Shown piece by piece: positions 32,136-45,411 of a stretch of 64,000 nucleotides of DNA. Where the stretch lies: contig JANAVB010010791.1 in the NCBI GenBank assembly GCA_029216955.1, forward strand, positions 5,722,838 to 5,786,837, written 5' to 3'. The notes under the pieces were generated by a model that worked only from the letters and a program-made list of their open reading frames with translations, was not told the origin of the DNA and ran no database searches. How positions within the stretch are numbered: the stretch's first letter is position 1; the number at the start of each line of letters is the position of its first letter. A program made the translations under genes and the position numbers. The DNA comes from Iris pallida (taxonomy: Eukaryota > Streptophyta > Magnoliopsida > Asparagales > Iridaceae).

Positions 32136-35100
32136 TGTAACGCCCCAGTTCCAAAATACGTAGGACTAGGAACATAGACATGCCAGTTGTATTCATACAA
32201 AGTACATAGGCCTCGTATGGATACATAAGCTGTAGAATGCAGTAGAACCATAACTAATCTCATCCACATGAATAAAAGATATTATATAATTAACTATGAA
32301 TTTGTCTTGATACAATATGTTGGGCAGAGACAAATCCACTACCAACAAGTAAAAGAAAAATACATGAGAAAAGAAATGATTTTTGACGGGCGAAGCGAAG
32401 ACGATCCAAGTGCAATCATCATCGAGAAATAACAGTGAACACGGCTAGAGCTAGAATACCTACGAAAGACAATAGCACACACCTGGAGAGATAACCAGGT
32501 CCTCAGAGGGACGTAACAAGATACATAATAGCATGCCATATAAACTGAATAAATATTGCTCAAATAAATAAGTCAATTGAATTTATAACATGGTCCAATA
32601 CACACCTACCGAACGAGCGTACCATTCCCCCAACCAAACAAGGACAGGAGATGGTAAACTAATTCACGGTGACGTATCTTTCCATGCTATGAATCCAATA
32701 TGGTATCCGGACCCCAACAAGGTTCAATACCTTCTCATCGAAGTAGTAAGTCACACCTACAACCAAACAAGGACAAGATGTGACGAACTAATCCATGACA
32801 AGTTATTGTTCCAAGCCACGGTCAGATACAAGTACCCAAACCAAAAGTACTCATACCTAACGGATAAAGGTGCCTAACCATTCTAAGTGAAATGTAGTTA
32901 AGAACAATCCTTCCTACGTATGGGCCCTGGCTGAATAGGATCGGCATAGTCCCCCCTTGGGACATTAGAGGCCCAATCAATAAGAGCATGACGTTCCGCA
33001 GAATCGCCAGTGGCCGTCAGTAATCTTGGGTAAGCTGACCCGCGTCTCTGGCGAAGCTCACGGGTTACAAAAGGAAAAGTGCATCGAAGCCCATACGCTA
33101 AGGAATTGTCCTCCCCGCCCAATTCCTACTTTGTTGTATCCACAACAGTAAACCTCTATAACCGCTAAGTCAAACTAGCATGCAACCTCTATTAGCGGTT
33201 ATTCCTATCGTACGGCTTGTACGTACTGGTGGCCAGCCAATCACGTACTTTCATGTCCTACATGCGACACACAACTTCGTGTTACAACGTGTCAAGGCCA
33301 ATGAATGCAACACACAAGGTGGTCCCTTAAATCTAAGTTTAATGTGAGAAAAATAATACATAGCAGGAAATATAAATGAACAGTAAGTTCTAACAGGTTA
33401 TGCCATGTATCACAGTTTATTTTGCATAAAGAAAATAATGAACAATGCATAAAATATGAGCTAAAAATAAGTAAACAGTGAATGGCAAGGTGTCTTGCCT
33501 GGTAGTACGCCTGGTGTGCTGCGATAATCAAGGTGGCACGAACTGCGACTTCGATGCAACAACCATGCAAGGTGACCTCGGGTGGTGACACGGTTAGTTC
33601 CATTGGGTCTAGAAGGGTCAATTTAGTTAGGGTTGACATAAGGTAGTCTCGAATATGGAATCGAGGAATTGGGATTAAGGGGATTTGTTATGGACAAGAT
33701 TTGATGATGACCAAAAGAGAATTTGAGAGAATAGGTACTTATAATTATTTTGAAAATGTACCTAATATAAAACTAGACATGTTATGGTCTAGAAAATACT
33801 TATTTATATTAGTGAAATCTATGTTCCTATTAGTTAAAATACTTAGATAATTATAGTTAGTAAATTATTTTAGCAACAACAAAATAAAATTTAATTTATC
33901 AAGATACCTCTTAGCTCAAAACTATATTCAAATTACCACAGTTGCATAATAATATATTATATAATATATTTAAACTTCTAAGCCATATAAAATCATGCTA
34001 CGAATAAAATTTTACAAATATTTATAGGTTTATATTAAAATGAATGGTTGATATAATATACTAATAAAATAATATCAATTAATAAAATGTTAATAATAGT
34101 AAGGGAAACAAGGAACCTAAAAACAACAATTATACCAATAATAATAATATTAATATTAATAATAATAAATATAAAATTTGCTCTGTTACACAACTAACAA
34201 AGTGAAATAATTAACTGGCTAAAGAATTAAATACAATAAATTACTAAAAAAAGAGAAAAACAATTAACAAATAACACAACAACAAAAAATAATAATAAAC
34301 TTAACAAAATATCAACTCTGCTGCTCTCTCAACAGAGAGGCAAAAGAAGAAAGAAAAATGAAAGGGAAGAAGAAACAGGAGAGAGAGAGAGTTAGAGAGG
34401 TGAGCAGAGACTGGGAGGAGGAGCGGACGGTCGGTCGGCGGGGCTCCGGCGAAGAGGGGTCGCGAGATGAGCGGTCGTCGGGAGAGGGACGAAGGGGCGG
34501 AGTCTGGGGCTTGGCTCGCGCGGCGGAGGCGAGCGGCTAGGGCTCGCACGGTGACTCGCCGGCGGTGCTGCCTGGCCGGGGTTCTTGAGGCGAAGGCGGT
34601 GGAACGGCGACTGACGGAGGAAGGAAGGTGAGGCGGAGTGGCTGAGGCGCTGAGATGGCCGGGCCCAGACGGATCTGGCGGCGGAGGCTATGGACGGCGG
34701 GGGTTCGTCGCTGGGGCTCGCCGGTCGGGCAAGGCGGCAGACGCGGGTGTTCTTCCGACGGCGGCGGTGGGTTTAGGTAAGGAGTTTTCTTCTCCTTTTT
34801 CTTTTTGGGTCGCGGTCGGCCGGCGATGGCCGGGGTGGTGGTGGTATTGGTGATGATGGAGGAGTTGGACTGGGAAGTTGGCGGTGGTGGTGAGTTCCAG
34901 GGACGGGCGAGGACGGAGACGCCGAATGGCGGGGTTGAGGGGGTCGGACCGGTGGTGGTGCTACTGGTGTTGGCAGGGGACGTCGAGGCTGGGTCGGGCT
35001 TCGGGGAGTGATGGTGCGGCCAGAGGGGGTTTTGTAGGTAGTTATTGGCGTTGGCGAAACGGTCGATTGGGGTGGTTGCGGAGGTTGGTTGCGGGAGTTG

Positions 35101-35762
35101 GGGTGGTTACGGCAATGTTGCTGGTGATGGTCGCGACGAAGGCGTAGGCGGCTGTGGCGGGGTTCGAGCAGCAAGAAGGGCGGCCCGAGAGTTGTCGATT
35201 AGGGTTAGGGCTAAGGTTTAGAAACTAGGGATTTGTAGATTAGAAAAAAATTAGGAATTAGGGTTTAGGGATTTGATGTTTGTCGTGTCGGGTTGTCGAC
35301 ACAGAGGAGAGGAAAGAATTTTGTATATGTAAAAAGAAGAATAACCTATTGGAAAGACACCGGGGTCGGACTCGAGGCCGCCACGGCTGACACGAGGATG
35401 GTTGGAACACCGACACGAGACACGTACACTGTGGAAATTTTGTGGAGAAAAAAATTAATGGAGGAGTACCTGCCTATTTATAGGATGTGGGAATTCCCAA
35501 TTGGATATGATTAGAATAGTTTAAACCCAAAAATAGATAATTCAATCTATAATTCAAATCCATAATCAAATCCAAATATTAAATCCAATTTAAATCAAAT
35601 TAAATTCTCTTAGTTTAAAATCAAATCAATTTCAAATATAGATATTAGTTTACTATTTAAATGTATTCATGGAATCAAATCAAAATTTAAATCTTCACAA
35701 TAATTTCGAAATATATTTTTCCAAAAATACTAATAATAATAATTTCAAAAATTACATTAATA
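32136..35762 (-). repeat. 3' LTR of LARD-2, head deleted
   Basis: Parallel to 36920-40572 and then breaks off after attacattaata; the other LTR continues for another 411 bases there. It includes the TATA box at 35474-35482 and a GC-rich stretch at about 34380-35200. Confidence 0.8.
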
Positions 35763-36919
35763 ATCGTTCACAACGTCCAACGCAATCATGCATTTAGGAA
35801 ATCACGACTTTAATAACGGCGAGAGTAATCATGGGATAGCTCAAGAAGAAAATGTGTAAGGTTTAAAGATAAAACATGCGATAAAGGCTAGTGTGTTATC
35901 TAGAGAAGAATAGATTAGAGATCTTGAATATATGGTTTCTTAGGAGTTGGTTGTTTGGCACGCTTGAGAGAGCGATTTGGGTAACTCCTAACTTAAGTGA
36001 TTAGAAGGTCATGAGAGTAAATATAGGGCCGAGATAAGAACGAGCAGTTTAGGATGAGGATATAACAACCTTGAGTGATAACGGTCATAATTGGTAGGAA
36101 GGCTAGAGGGAGTTCTAGTACTACGCCTTCGTCTTCCTAAAATAGGTGAAGACGAACGCAATAAGGAGTTTCAAGACGATATTATCGAATACGAGTACGT
36201 GATTCAAGGACGACCGAAAATTTCAAAGGAATTGCCAAGGCAGTCGCGGATGGGACTCTAAAGGACAAGTTTAGCTATGTTCCCTCCACGTAGAATAATA
36301 GACAAAAGCGAACCAAAGTGCACTCGGTTGATCAGACCATTATGCACCGGTTCTGATTAGACAATATGTTAGTGGGAGCGACCCAAATAACATGTCTTGA
36401 ACAAGCTCGATAAAAGAATAAGCTTGCAAAAACTAGGCTATATTAGCATCATTAGTCTAGATAATAAAAATATAGGCACGTGAGATTAAGATTGAGATAA
36501 AGAACCAATATGAATAGTCTAAGAGTCATAGGAATCTAAGTCTTGTTTATTCCTATACTATCATTCTACGGTTTTATTGACCAAGGCTTGGTTGACTAGA
36601 TGGGTTAGGGCCCTCTAAACTTTACAAATACCAAGGGATTGCTAGGTCACAAGGCATTCTACCCAACTTAAAAGAATTAAACTAATGGTGTTTGGGACAG
36701 CTAACTAATAGGGTCAATCTCTAGCAAGCACGAAGGGAAGATAAGGATAATGATAGAAAGAATCAAACAAGATGCAATCGACGAGTCAAACGGTAGATTG
36801 AAGAAAGTGGTCAAGTATGTGGATGAGATCCTAGACTTCTAATCCTATTCGCAGGCTTGCTTGGTACGATAAAGTAAGCAAATAATTTATCTTGACCTGC
36901 ATGGGCCACCACAAAAATA
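35763..36919 (-). other. Non-coding interior of LARD-2
   Basis: About 1.15 kb without an ORF. It aligns in patches with 8021-9250 of LARD-1. The patch 36304-36374 is almost identical to 8612-8682. It ends at the LTR with the leader block tatttttgtggtggccc in minus sense. Confidence 0.65.
36304..36374 (-). other. Conserved island of the LARD family, LARD-2 copy
   Basis: Two differences in 71 positions from 8612-8682; both differences are A in LARD-2 sense where LARD-1 has G. Confidence 0.6.
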
Positions 36920-39900
36920 TGTAACGCTCCAGTCCCAAAATACGTAGGACTAGGAACATAGACATGCCAGCTGTATTCATACGAAGTACATAGGCCTCGT
37001 ATGGATACATAAGCTGTAGAATGCAGTAGAACCAGAACTAATCTCATCCACAAGAATAAAAGATATTATATAATCAACTATGAATTTGTCTTGATAAAAT
37101 ATGTTGGACGGAGACAAATCCACTACCAACAAGTAAAAGAAAAATACATAAGAAAAAAATGATTTTTAACGGGCGAAGCGAAGACGATCCAAGTGCAATC
37201 ATCATCGAGAAATAGCAATGAACACGGGTAGAGCTAGAACACCAGCGAAAGACAATAGCACACACCTGGAGAGATAACCAGGTCCTCAGAGGGACGTAAC
37301 AAGACACATAATAGCATGCCATATAAACTGAATAAATATTGCTCAAATAAATAAGTCAATTGAATTTATAACATGGTCCAATACACACCTACTGAATGAG
37401 CGTACCATCCCCCCAACCAAACAAGGACAGGAGATGGTAAACTAATTCACGGTGACGTATCTTTCCATGCTATGAATCCAATATGGTATTCGGACCCCAA
37501 CAAGGTTCAATACCTTCTCATCGAAGTAGTAAGTCACACCTACAACCAAACAAGGACAAGATGTGATGAACTAATCCGCGATAAGTTATTGTTCCAAGCC
37601 ACGGTCAGATACAAGTACCCAAACCAAAAGTACTCATACCTAACGGATAAAGGTGCCTAACCGTTCTAAGTGAAATGTAGTTAAGAACAATCCTTCCTAC
37701 GCATGGGCCCTGGCTGAATAGGATCGGCATAGTCCCCCCTTGGGGTACTAGAGGCCCAATCAATAAGAGCATGACGTTCCGCAGAATCGCCAGTGGCCGT
37801 CAGTAATCTTGGGTAAGCTGACCCGCATCTCCGGTGGAGCTTACGGGTTACAAAAGAAAAAGTACATCGAAGCCCATACGCTAAGGAATTGTCCTTCCCG
37901 CCCAATGCCTACTTTGTTGTATCCACAACAGTAAACCTCTATAACCGCTAAGTCAAACTAGCATGCAACCTCTATTAGCGGTTATTTCTATCGCACGGCT
38001 TGTACGTACTGGTGGCCAGCCAATCACGTACTTCCGTATCCTACATGCGACACACAACTTTGTGTTACAATGTGTCAAGGCCAATGAATGCAACACACAA
38101 GGTGGTCCCTTAAATCTAAGTTTAATGTGAGAAAAATAATACATAGCAGGAAATGTAAATGAACAGTAAGTTCTAACAGGTTATGCCATGTATCACAGTT
38201 TATTTTGCATAAAGAAAATAACGAACAATATATGAAATATGAGCTAAAAATAAGTAAATAGCGAATGGTAAGGTGTCTTGCCTGGTAGTACGTCTGGTGT
38301 GCTGCGATAATCAAGGTGGCACGAACTGCAACTTCGGTGCAACAACCATGCAAGGTGACCTCGGGTGGTGACACGGTTAGTTCCATTGGGTCCAGAAGGG
38401 TCAATTTAGTTAGGTTTGACATAAGGTAGTCTCGAATATGGAATCGAGGAAATGGGATTAAGGGGATTTGTTATGGACAAGATTTGATGATGACCAAAAG
38501 AGGATTTGAGAGAATAGGTACTTATAATTATTTTGAAAATGTACCTAATATAAAACTAGACATGTTATGGTCTAGAAAATACTTATTTATATTAGTGAAA
38601 TCTATGTTCCTATTAGTTAAAATACTTAGATAATTATAGTTAGTAAATTATTTTAGCATTAACAAAATAAAATTTAATTTATCAAGATACCTCTTAGCTC
38701 AAAACTATATTCAAATTACCACAGTTGCATAATAATATATTATATAATATATTTAAACTTCTAAGCCATATAAAATCATGCTACGAATAAAATTTTATAA
38801 ATATTTATAGGTTTATTTTAAAATGAATGGTTGATATAATATACTAATAAAATAATATCAATTAATAAAATGTTAATAATAGTAAGGGAAACAAGGAACC
38901 TAAAAACAACAATTATACCAATAAAAATAATATTAATATTAATATTAATAATAATAAATATAAAATTAGCTCTGTTACACAACTAACAAAGTGAAACAAT
39001 TAACTGGCTAAAGAATTAAATACAATAAATTACTAAAAGAAAAAGAGAAAAACAATTAACAAATAACACAACAACAAAAAAATAATAATAAACTTAACAA
39101 AATATCAACTCTGCTGCTCTCTCAACAGAGAGGCAAAAGAAGAAAGAAAAATGAAAGGGAAGAAGAAGCAGGAGAGAGAGAGAGAGAGTTAGAGAGGTGA
39201 GCGGAGACTGGGAGAAGGAGCGGACGGTCGGTCGGCGGGGCTCCAGCGAAGAGGGGTCGCGAGATGAGCGGTCGTCGGGAGAGGGACGAAGGGACGGAGT
39301 CTGGGCTTGGCTCGCACGGCGGAGGCGAGCGGCTAGGGCTCGTGCGGTGGCTCGTCGGCGGTGCTGCCTGGCCGGGGTTCTTGAGGCGAAGGCGGTGGAA
39401 CGGTGACTGACGGAGGGAGGAAGGTGAGGCGGCGTGGCTGAGGCGCTGAGATGGCCGGGCCCAGACGGATCTGGCGACGGAGGCTACGGACGGCGGGGGT
39501 TCGTCGCTGGGGCTCGCCGGTCGGGCAAGGCGGCAGACGCGGGTGTTCTTCCGACTGCGGCGGTGGGTTTAGGTAAGGAGTTTTCTTCTCCTTTTTCTTT
39601 TTGGGTTGCGGTCGGCCGGCGATGGCCAGGGTGGCGGTGGTGTTGGTGATGATGGAGGAGTTGGACTGGGAAGTTGGCGGTGGTGGTGAGTTCCAGGGAC
39701 TGGCGAGGGCGGAGACGCCGAATGGCGGGGTTGAGGGGGTCGGACCGGTGGTGGTGGTGCTGGTGTTGGCAGGGGACGTCGAAGCTGGGTCGGGCTCCGG
39801 GGAGTGATGGTGCGGCCAGAGGGGATTTTGTAGGTGGTTATTGGCGTTGGCAGAACGGTCGATTGGGGTGGTTGCGGAGGTTGGTTGCGGGAGTTGGGGT

Positions 39901-40983
39901 GGTTACGGCAATGTTGCTGGTGATGGTCACGACGGAGGCGTAGGCGGCTGTGGCGGGGTTCGAGCAGCAAGAAGGGCGGCCCGAGAGTTGTCGATTAGGG
40001 TTAGGGCTAAGGTTTAGAAACTAGGGATTTGGAGATTAAAAAAAAATTGGCAATTCGGGTTTAGGGATTTGATGTTTGCCGTGTCGGGTTGTCGACACAG
40101 AGGAGAGGGAAAAATTTTGTATATGTAAAAAGAAGAATAACCTATTGGAAAGACACCGGGGTCGGACCCGAGGCCGCCGCGGCTGATACGGGGATGGTTG
40201 GAACACCGACACGAGGCAAGTACACTTTGTGGAAATTTTGTTGAGAAATTTTGTGGAGAAAAAATTAATAGAGGAGTACCTGCCTATTTATAGGATGTGG
40301 GAATTCCCAATTGGATAGGATTAGAATATTTTAAACCCATAAATAGATAATTCAATCTATAATTCAAATCCATAATCAAATCCAAATATTAAATCCAATT
40401 TAAATCAAATTAAATTCTCTTAGTTTAAAATCAAATCAATTTCAAATATAGATATTAGTTTACTATTTAAATGTATTCATGGAATCAAATCAAAATTTAA
40501 ATCTTCACAATAATTTTGAAATATATTTTTCCAAAAATACTAATAATAATAATTTTGAAAATTACATTAATATTTTTAAATATCTTTTTGAATAATAAAA
40601 TATTAATATTTATAAATCTTAAAAATTATATTTTTATTTAAAATAAACTAGCAAAATATTTATGAAATATATGCATGCACTAAGAATATTATTTATTCTA
40701 AAAAAAAGGATTTTCCTAAATAAAATCATAATTTAGAAAATTTTGATAGCTAAATTAAATATTACATATATTATGTTGAAACTATAAAAATAAGAAAAAA
40801 ATGTTTTCCTACAAATATGTAGGCTCGCACATATTCGCACTCGTCGAGCAATTACGAAAAACAAAATTTTGCGCACGACGTACAATGCAACTACGCGACG
40901 TACAATACAAATAAAAAAATTAAAAAATTAATCAGTACCAAATTTAATAATAAAAAATACAGTAGAAATTTAGGGATTTTACA
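36920..40983 (-). repeat. 5' LTR of LARD-2
   Basis: About 4.06 kb, complete. TATA box at 40285-40293 (minus), about 690 bases into the LTR. GC-rich stretch at about 39190-39990, AT-rich elsewhere. Confidence 0.85.
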
Positions 40984-40988
40984 CAAAC
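40984..40988. repeat. TSD of LARD-2, right copy (caaac)
   Basis: Exact match to 32131-32135. Confidence 0.9.
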
Positions 40989-42230
40989 ACTCCGGAGGAC
41001 GGGATAGTTGTCTTAGTTTTCCTCGGCTGGCTCTTGGACGAGGACGAGGAATTGCCAGTCGTCTTTTGGATTAACGAGGAGTTAGAGATTACGTTGCATG
41101 AAGCAACCTTTAGTTCTAGCTCATCTTTTATTGACACCTTCTTCCCGAGGTGACGTCGGAGGGGTGTTGATGATTGCAGCCGCTGGAACACCGACTGTCT
41201 TGGTGGAACTGCTGCCTTGCAACAGCAGTTGATGGTGACTACAGCACAGGTGTGCCCGTTGAGGGGCGCCTTGTGCTTGTCAACAGACTCTCCTGATCGG
41301 CGTTTGTGAGTGATCACGTTATGCAGATCGTTGGAGGAGAGTGCCACCTTCGCACCCCATCAGGCACATGGCAAGGCCAAGCGCCAGGGTGGTCAAGTGA
41401 ATGTTGCGCCCCCTGATCCAACACCAAACAGGCGGTCAGATCAGTAGTGGGGAAACAACATTTACAGTGACTTGAACGAACCTCAGACGCACAACCAGTG
41501 GAGTCGCGGGAGTTCAAGACCACAGAGTTTGCCTTGCTCGACTTGGTTGAGAATGCAACAGATGCACCCAAGTGAGACAAGGACTTTGAAGGTCGACTCA
41601 TTTTCGGCACAGAAGCACCCGAGTCGACCTTATACAGCTTACCATCAGTAGCACACATGATTGTGAGCGCATGCTTCTGATTTGCTACCGGCATAGCATA
41701 TTTGAGGCACATGGCCCGTGCTGCCTTGGACTTATTCACACCAGTCCGCTGGGGCGCATAGTACTCAGAGTCCAATTTCTCTTTGCCACTACAGCGAGTG
41801 AGTCTGTCAAAGACAGAGACCTTCTGTGGTGTATCAGAGGTGATGCGCGGGGCATTAGCTACGCCCCTGCTCCATCGACGCATCTTCCTCGCCTGAGAAG
41901 GAGATGGCTGGGGAATATGGTCAGCCGCACATTTTTCCGAGAGATGCGCTGCACCGATAGGTGCATCTTGGTTGCTGAGGATGTCAGTAGGAAGGAAAAG
42001 CTGCATTGGTGCATCCCCTTCAGTGGTGGTGCCAGAGGCGTCGACCTTGCGCACCCAGACTTGGCTAGTCTTCTTCAGCTTCGGCAGCCGCTTCGAAGGA
42101 CTCGCACTGTCTTCAGAGATGAACTCCTTATATGCCTGTTGATTGAGGCGTACGACCAGTGTCTTGTGGGAGGAGCCCACCTTCACGTCGTCGAATTGCG
42201 ACACAGCTTTCTCGGTGGTGGAGAAAGAGG

Positions 42231-42248
42231 TCCCCAGCAGAGTCGCCA
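42231..42248 (-). promoter_or_regulatory. Primer-binding site of Tat-2
   Basis: On the minus strand TGGCGACTCTGCTGGGGA, 7 bases after the 5' LTR end. It begins with TGG, as needed to pair with the CCA end of a tRNA. From memory, Ogre-type elements use a tRNA-Arg and have closely similar text here. Confidence 0.7.
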
Positions 42249-42255
42249 GCTTATT

Positions 42256-44379
42256 TGCCATTAAAATCTTTTGATTGTAAATTTCAATTACAAACAAAAC
42301 AGTGTTACAATATAGGACTTAGACGTAGTCCTAGGAGTACACTTTTGTTTATCTAGGTCCCTTGTGCCGTTGGAACGAGTGGTAATGCATTGACTCCGTT
42401 GACGATCTAATAACGGTTCTCGGTTCTCTGAAGGTCTGAGTTACTCTGGATGACGGAGCTTGCAGAGAGAAAGAAGACGATGAGTGTCTGTATCTGTCTC
42501 TCTGTATATGTATGTCGGTGGTTGTGTGATGTGTGTGTAAGAAGGAAGTGATCCCTCTATTTATAGCTTTGCAGACTGGCTGCTCATGCGCGCATATGTA
42601 GGATGCGCCTATACGCGAGGATGCCACGTGATGGTTGCTGATGGAGGCACATGGGCGATGCGCTCTGATTGAGGAGTTGAACCCTTCATGTTGCCTTTGT
42701 GGGATACGGTCGAGCTGACACGTAGCAATGGAGAGGATCTTTCAGTTGCTGAGATCTTGGATGATTAGCACCCTTCATAGGCTGAATCAAGTCAAATGAC
42801 GCATTTCGTAGGTCCATGGCTCGAAGATCTCGGATTTGGTGGGGAGTGATCTGATAAGATGCGCCTGGGATTGGGCGCATGAGGAGACTTTGGCTCGTAA
42901 CCTTTAGGAGTCACGAACCAGTCGGGGCGCATGGCTTTTGAGGCACATGCGGGGCTTCAGTAGTGAATTTACTTCTGTCTTTAGGGATCAGTGAAAAGTC
43001 TGAGGCGCACGGCTTTTGAGGCGCATGCAGAGATTTAGGCGCATGCGAGATGGTTGGGCGGCCACATGGCTTGTAACCGTCGGAGGAAAGCAATGATGAT
43101 ACTGACGTCGGCGACACTTCATCTTCTGAAAAAGCTGTCAATCGTTCAGTCCTCGGGGGACGTGCTGCCAACTCTGTCAGACTTCAGCATTTAATGTTCT
43201 TTGACAGGTGATGGGCTGTTGAGTGGGCACATCGATCGACGTTCCACTAGGCGCATGGGGACGCATGGGGGCGCATCCTTATGATGTGCTTGGAGCTGAT
43301 GTGCGCGTCTGTATGATGCACGGTCTGGCCGGCGCATCCGTTTGCATGATACGTCTTTATGGGCCCGACTGTTACGTTCTTTGAGTGCATTAAATAGCCA
43401 TTTTTGACTTGGCTGAATTTAAAGCGCCAGACCATTCAATGCAAATTCATTGCACGGGATTCGGAGAGACAGCCACTTGGCGCATGGGTTTGATTTGCCC
43501 GGCCTATAAATAGTGGCATAGAGAGGGTTTGCTTCTCGTTCTCTCACGTCCTCCCGAAATAAACTTGTTTGCCCGAGCACATTCTATTGACGAGATGCTC
43601 TCGAGGGTGAAGATGCGACGTATTGTCTTCATTGATGCACTTGAAGGTGACTGTTACATCCAAAAGTCAGAGTCGACAGCTTCCGAGGCAGGCGGAAGGT
43701 GCCTGTTGCATCCAAAGATCGGGATGCTCGAGCCTCGACTCCGTTATGTCGGAAGAGCCGCAGATCGGAATTGTGGTGCCCCGATCATCTTCCTTGGGCT
43801 TTGGGAGAGCTTCTCCTCCTGCTAGAGTGGGTGTTGCCCATTCTGGTTGGGTTGAAAGCTGCTCCTTTAGCCGCAGGTTGATTTGCGGTGCTCTTCTCTT
43901 CCTTGGTTTGGAGAGCTCTTCCTCCAGCTAGAGGGTTGATTGCTACGCTCGTTCTGCTCAATAAATGCTTCATTAGTCGAAGCATTTGATGGCGCATATG
44001 CTGACACTTCATGATGCGCCTGACTGGGACGCTGAAGGGCGGCACATAACTGAGTTGTTGAAGGGATGCACATAACTGAGGATGCACATAACTGAGCTGC
44101 TGAAGGGATTCGCCTAGCTGAGAGCGCATGGCGAGATGCGCCTGTTTGAGAGCGCATGGCGGTTGTTGTGTCTAGCTGTAGACTTAGGTTCTTTTCTTTG
44201 TAAAAATTCTCCTTTGTACAGCTCTTTTTTAGACATGTAATAGACTTTTATATGAAATAAAAATCCTCTTTTAATGTCTATACTTTTGCTTTGCTGTGCC
44301 AAGTACTTCCTCTGAGCTCCCTGGCGCATGTAATGTTTGGCGCATAGGATTTCTGGTCCTGAAATTTTATGCTTCTACA
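42256..44379 (-). repeat. 5' LTR of Tat-2
   Basis: About 2.1 kb, direct repeat of 20430-22533. Sense TATA box on minus near 42557-42566; opposite-strand TATAAATAG near 43505. Scattered gcgcat/atgcgc motifs. Confidence 0.85.
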
Positions 44380-44385
44380 GTTGTT
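44380..44385. repeat. Target duplication of Tat-2, right copy (gttgtt)
   Basis: Matches 20424-20429. Confidence 0.8.
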
Positions 44386-44679
44386 TTATGAAAACTTCTT
44401 TTATAAAACCATTCAAAACTGCACTTTTTACATCCATTTGAAAAGTTTAAAATCGTGAAAACATGCAAATACATAAAGCATATGAATGGATTATAGTCCA
44501 GCAACAGGAGTATAAGTTTCGTCATAATCAATTCCTTCTTCTTGATTATAACCATGAGCCACTAGACGAGCTTTGTTGTGTAGAACTTGTCCATCCTCAC
44601 TGTTTATTTTGGAACACACATTTGGTACCAATTATAGATTGACCAATAGGTTTAGGAACAAGTTCCCAAACTAAGTTTC
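44386..44679 (-). pseudogene. COP reverse transcriptase, N-terminal part
   Basis: The minus reading gives [18 protein letters not shown] near 44670-44620, then [28 protein letters not shown], the conserved start of plant copia RT. It then runs with stops towards the point where Tat-2 cut the gene. With 19301-20423 it forms one RT/RNase H gene split by Tat-2. The upstream edge at 44680 is the CRV-B insertion. Confidence 0.8.
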
Positions 44680-45411
44680 TGTCATGACCCGCACTCGAAA
44701 GTTCGGTCATGAGTAGTGGAAGCACGCCCAGCCTATGCTGCAGAGTCAGCGGTAGTAAGCTGTCAATCCTTAAATATGTCCAATCTCAATCCAGAAATAT
44801 AACAATATCATGATAACATAAATCTAACTCAATCACAAATACTAGCAAGAAAATATGAAATGGGAAGGTAAATCTGCAGAGTACAAATCTGATAGTCAAT
44901 GCAGTCATCCTCAAATTATTACAACTCATCAAAGGTTCTAGAAATAGAAATCTAAGACAGAAAGTAAAGGCTAAGCTAAGCTAAGCATCTTCCAGTGGTA
45001 CATCGTCTATGTCATCTCTAGTATCATCAGCTACGTCATAATCTGCTAGCGATAGTAAGTAGTACACCCATTCTCTAAATTCTCGCATAAAAAATGTTGT
45101 TATCCAGTCAGGATTGGAGCAAGTACAATACATGATCCACTATTCATAGCATGATAGGAACTATAAAACATAAAGTAGCATATGTGACAGGAAAATAAGG
45201 TATGGTAATATGAACTAACAAGTGAGTAAACAGAAAGGATACACATAACAAGAAAATCAGAGTAAGTGACAGGAATCAGTATGAATACATAAGTCATATC
45301 TACACTATGTGTGTTGGAAATACTACGTTCTATATGTGATCAGGCTGAGGGATCTACATGGTTCGGCTAATCATATGTGTCATGTATAATTAGCTATCAA
45401 TAGGGTACAGA

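Larger units (their letters stand above)
32136..40983 (-). mobile_element. LARD-2: non-autonomous LTR element inside Tat-2
   Basis: Same family as LARD-1, opposite orientation. Full 5' LTR (minus sense) at 36920-40983, non-coding interior 35763-36919, truncated 3' LTR at 32136-35762. TG...CA ends and a perfect caaac TSD. A deletion removed the end of the interior with its PPT and the first about 411 bases of the 3' LTR, so the copy can no longer prime plus-strand synthesis at that site. No coding capacity. Confidence 0.85.
40984..42261 (-). pseudogene. Tat-2 ORF1 (extra ORF upstream of gag)
   Basis: Reads from an ATG at 42261-42259 as MANKLATLLGTSFSTTEKAV and on through QVWVRKVDASG, RKMRRWSRGVANAPR and MCLKYAMPVANQKH to about 41480. 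It then closes at 41314 while a second frame (41347 to 40984; VSIKDELELKVASCN, SSSSSKSQPRKTKT) takes over. A frame shift, or a small intron between about 41490 and 41350, would explain the change. The second frame meets LARD-2 and resumes in gag. Tat/Ogre elements are known for an ORF before gag whose function is unresolved. The ATG lies in the last bases of the LTR and the PBS is inside the coding frame. Confidence 0.6.
20430..44379 (-). mobile_element. Tat-2: Ty3/gypsy Tat/Ogre-like element with nested LARD-2
   Basis: About 24 kb, or about 15 kb without LARD-2. In minus orientation: 5' LTR (42256-44379), PBS (42231-42248), ORF1, gag, protease, integrase (28115-29185), hairpin region (27666-27973), antisense gene (22926-27472), PPT and 3' LTR (20430-22533). 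An extra ORF before gag, a gag with a CxYHxxxGHxxxDC knuckle, an antisense extra gene and large size are traits of the Tat/Ogre group. RT and RNase H are missing. It sits in the RT of COP, flanked by gttgtt. Confidence 0.85.
15849..44679 (-). mobile_element. COP: Ty1/copia SIRE/Maximus-like element, split by Tat-2
   Basis: Minus-strand copia element. Its parts in the window are the 3' LTR (15849-17055), a 3' ORF (17491-18727), RNase H and RT C-terminus (19301-20423) and more RT (44386-44679). The span 20430-44379 is the inserted Tat-2. At 44680 it is cut again by CRV-B, and the remaining 5' half lies beyond the window. The RT text ([32 protein letters not shown]) is classic plant copia. A large ORF downstream of pol is a trait of the SIRE lineage. 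Confidence 0.8.
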
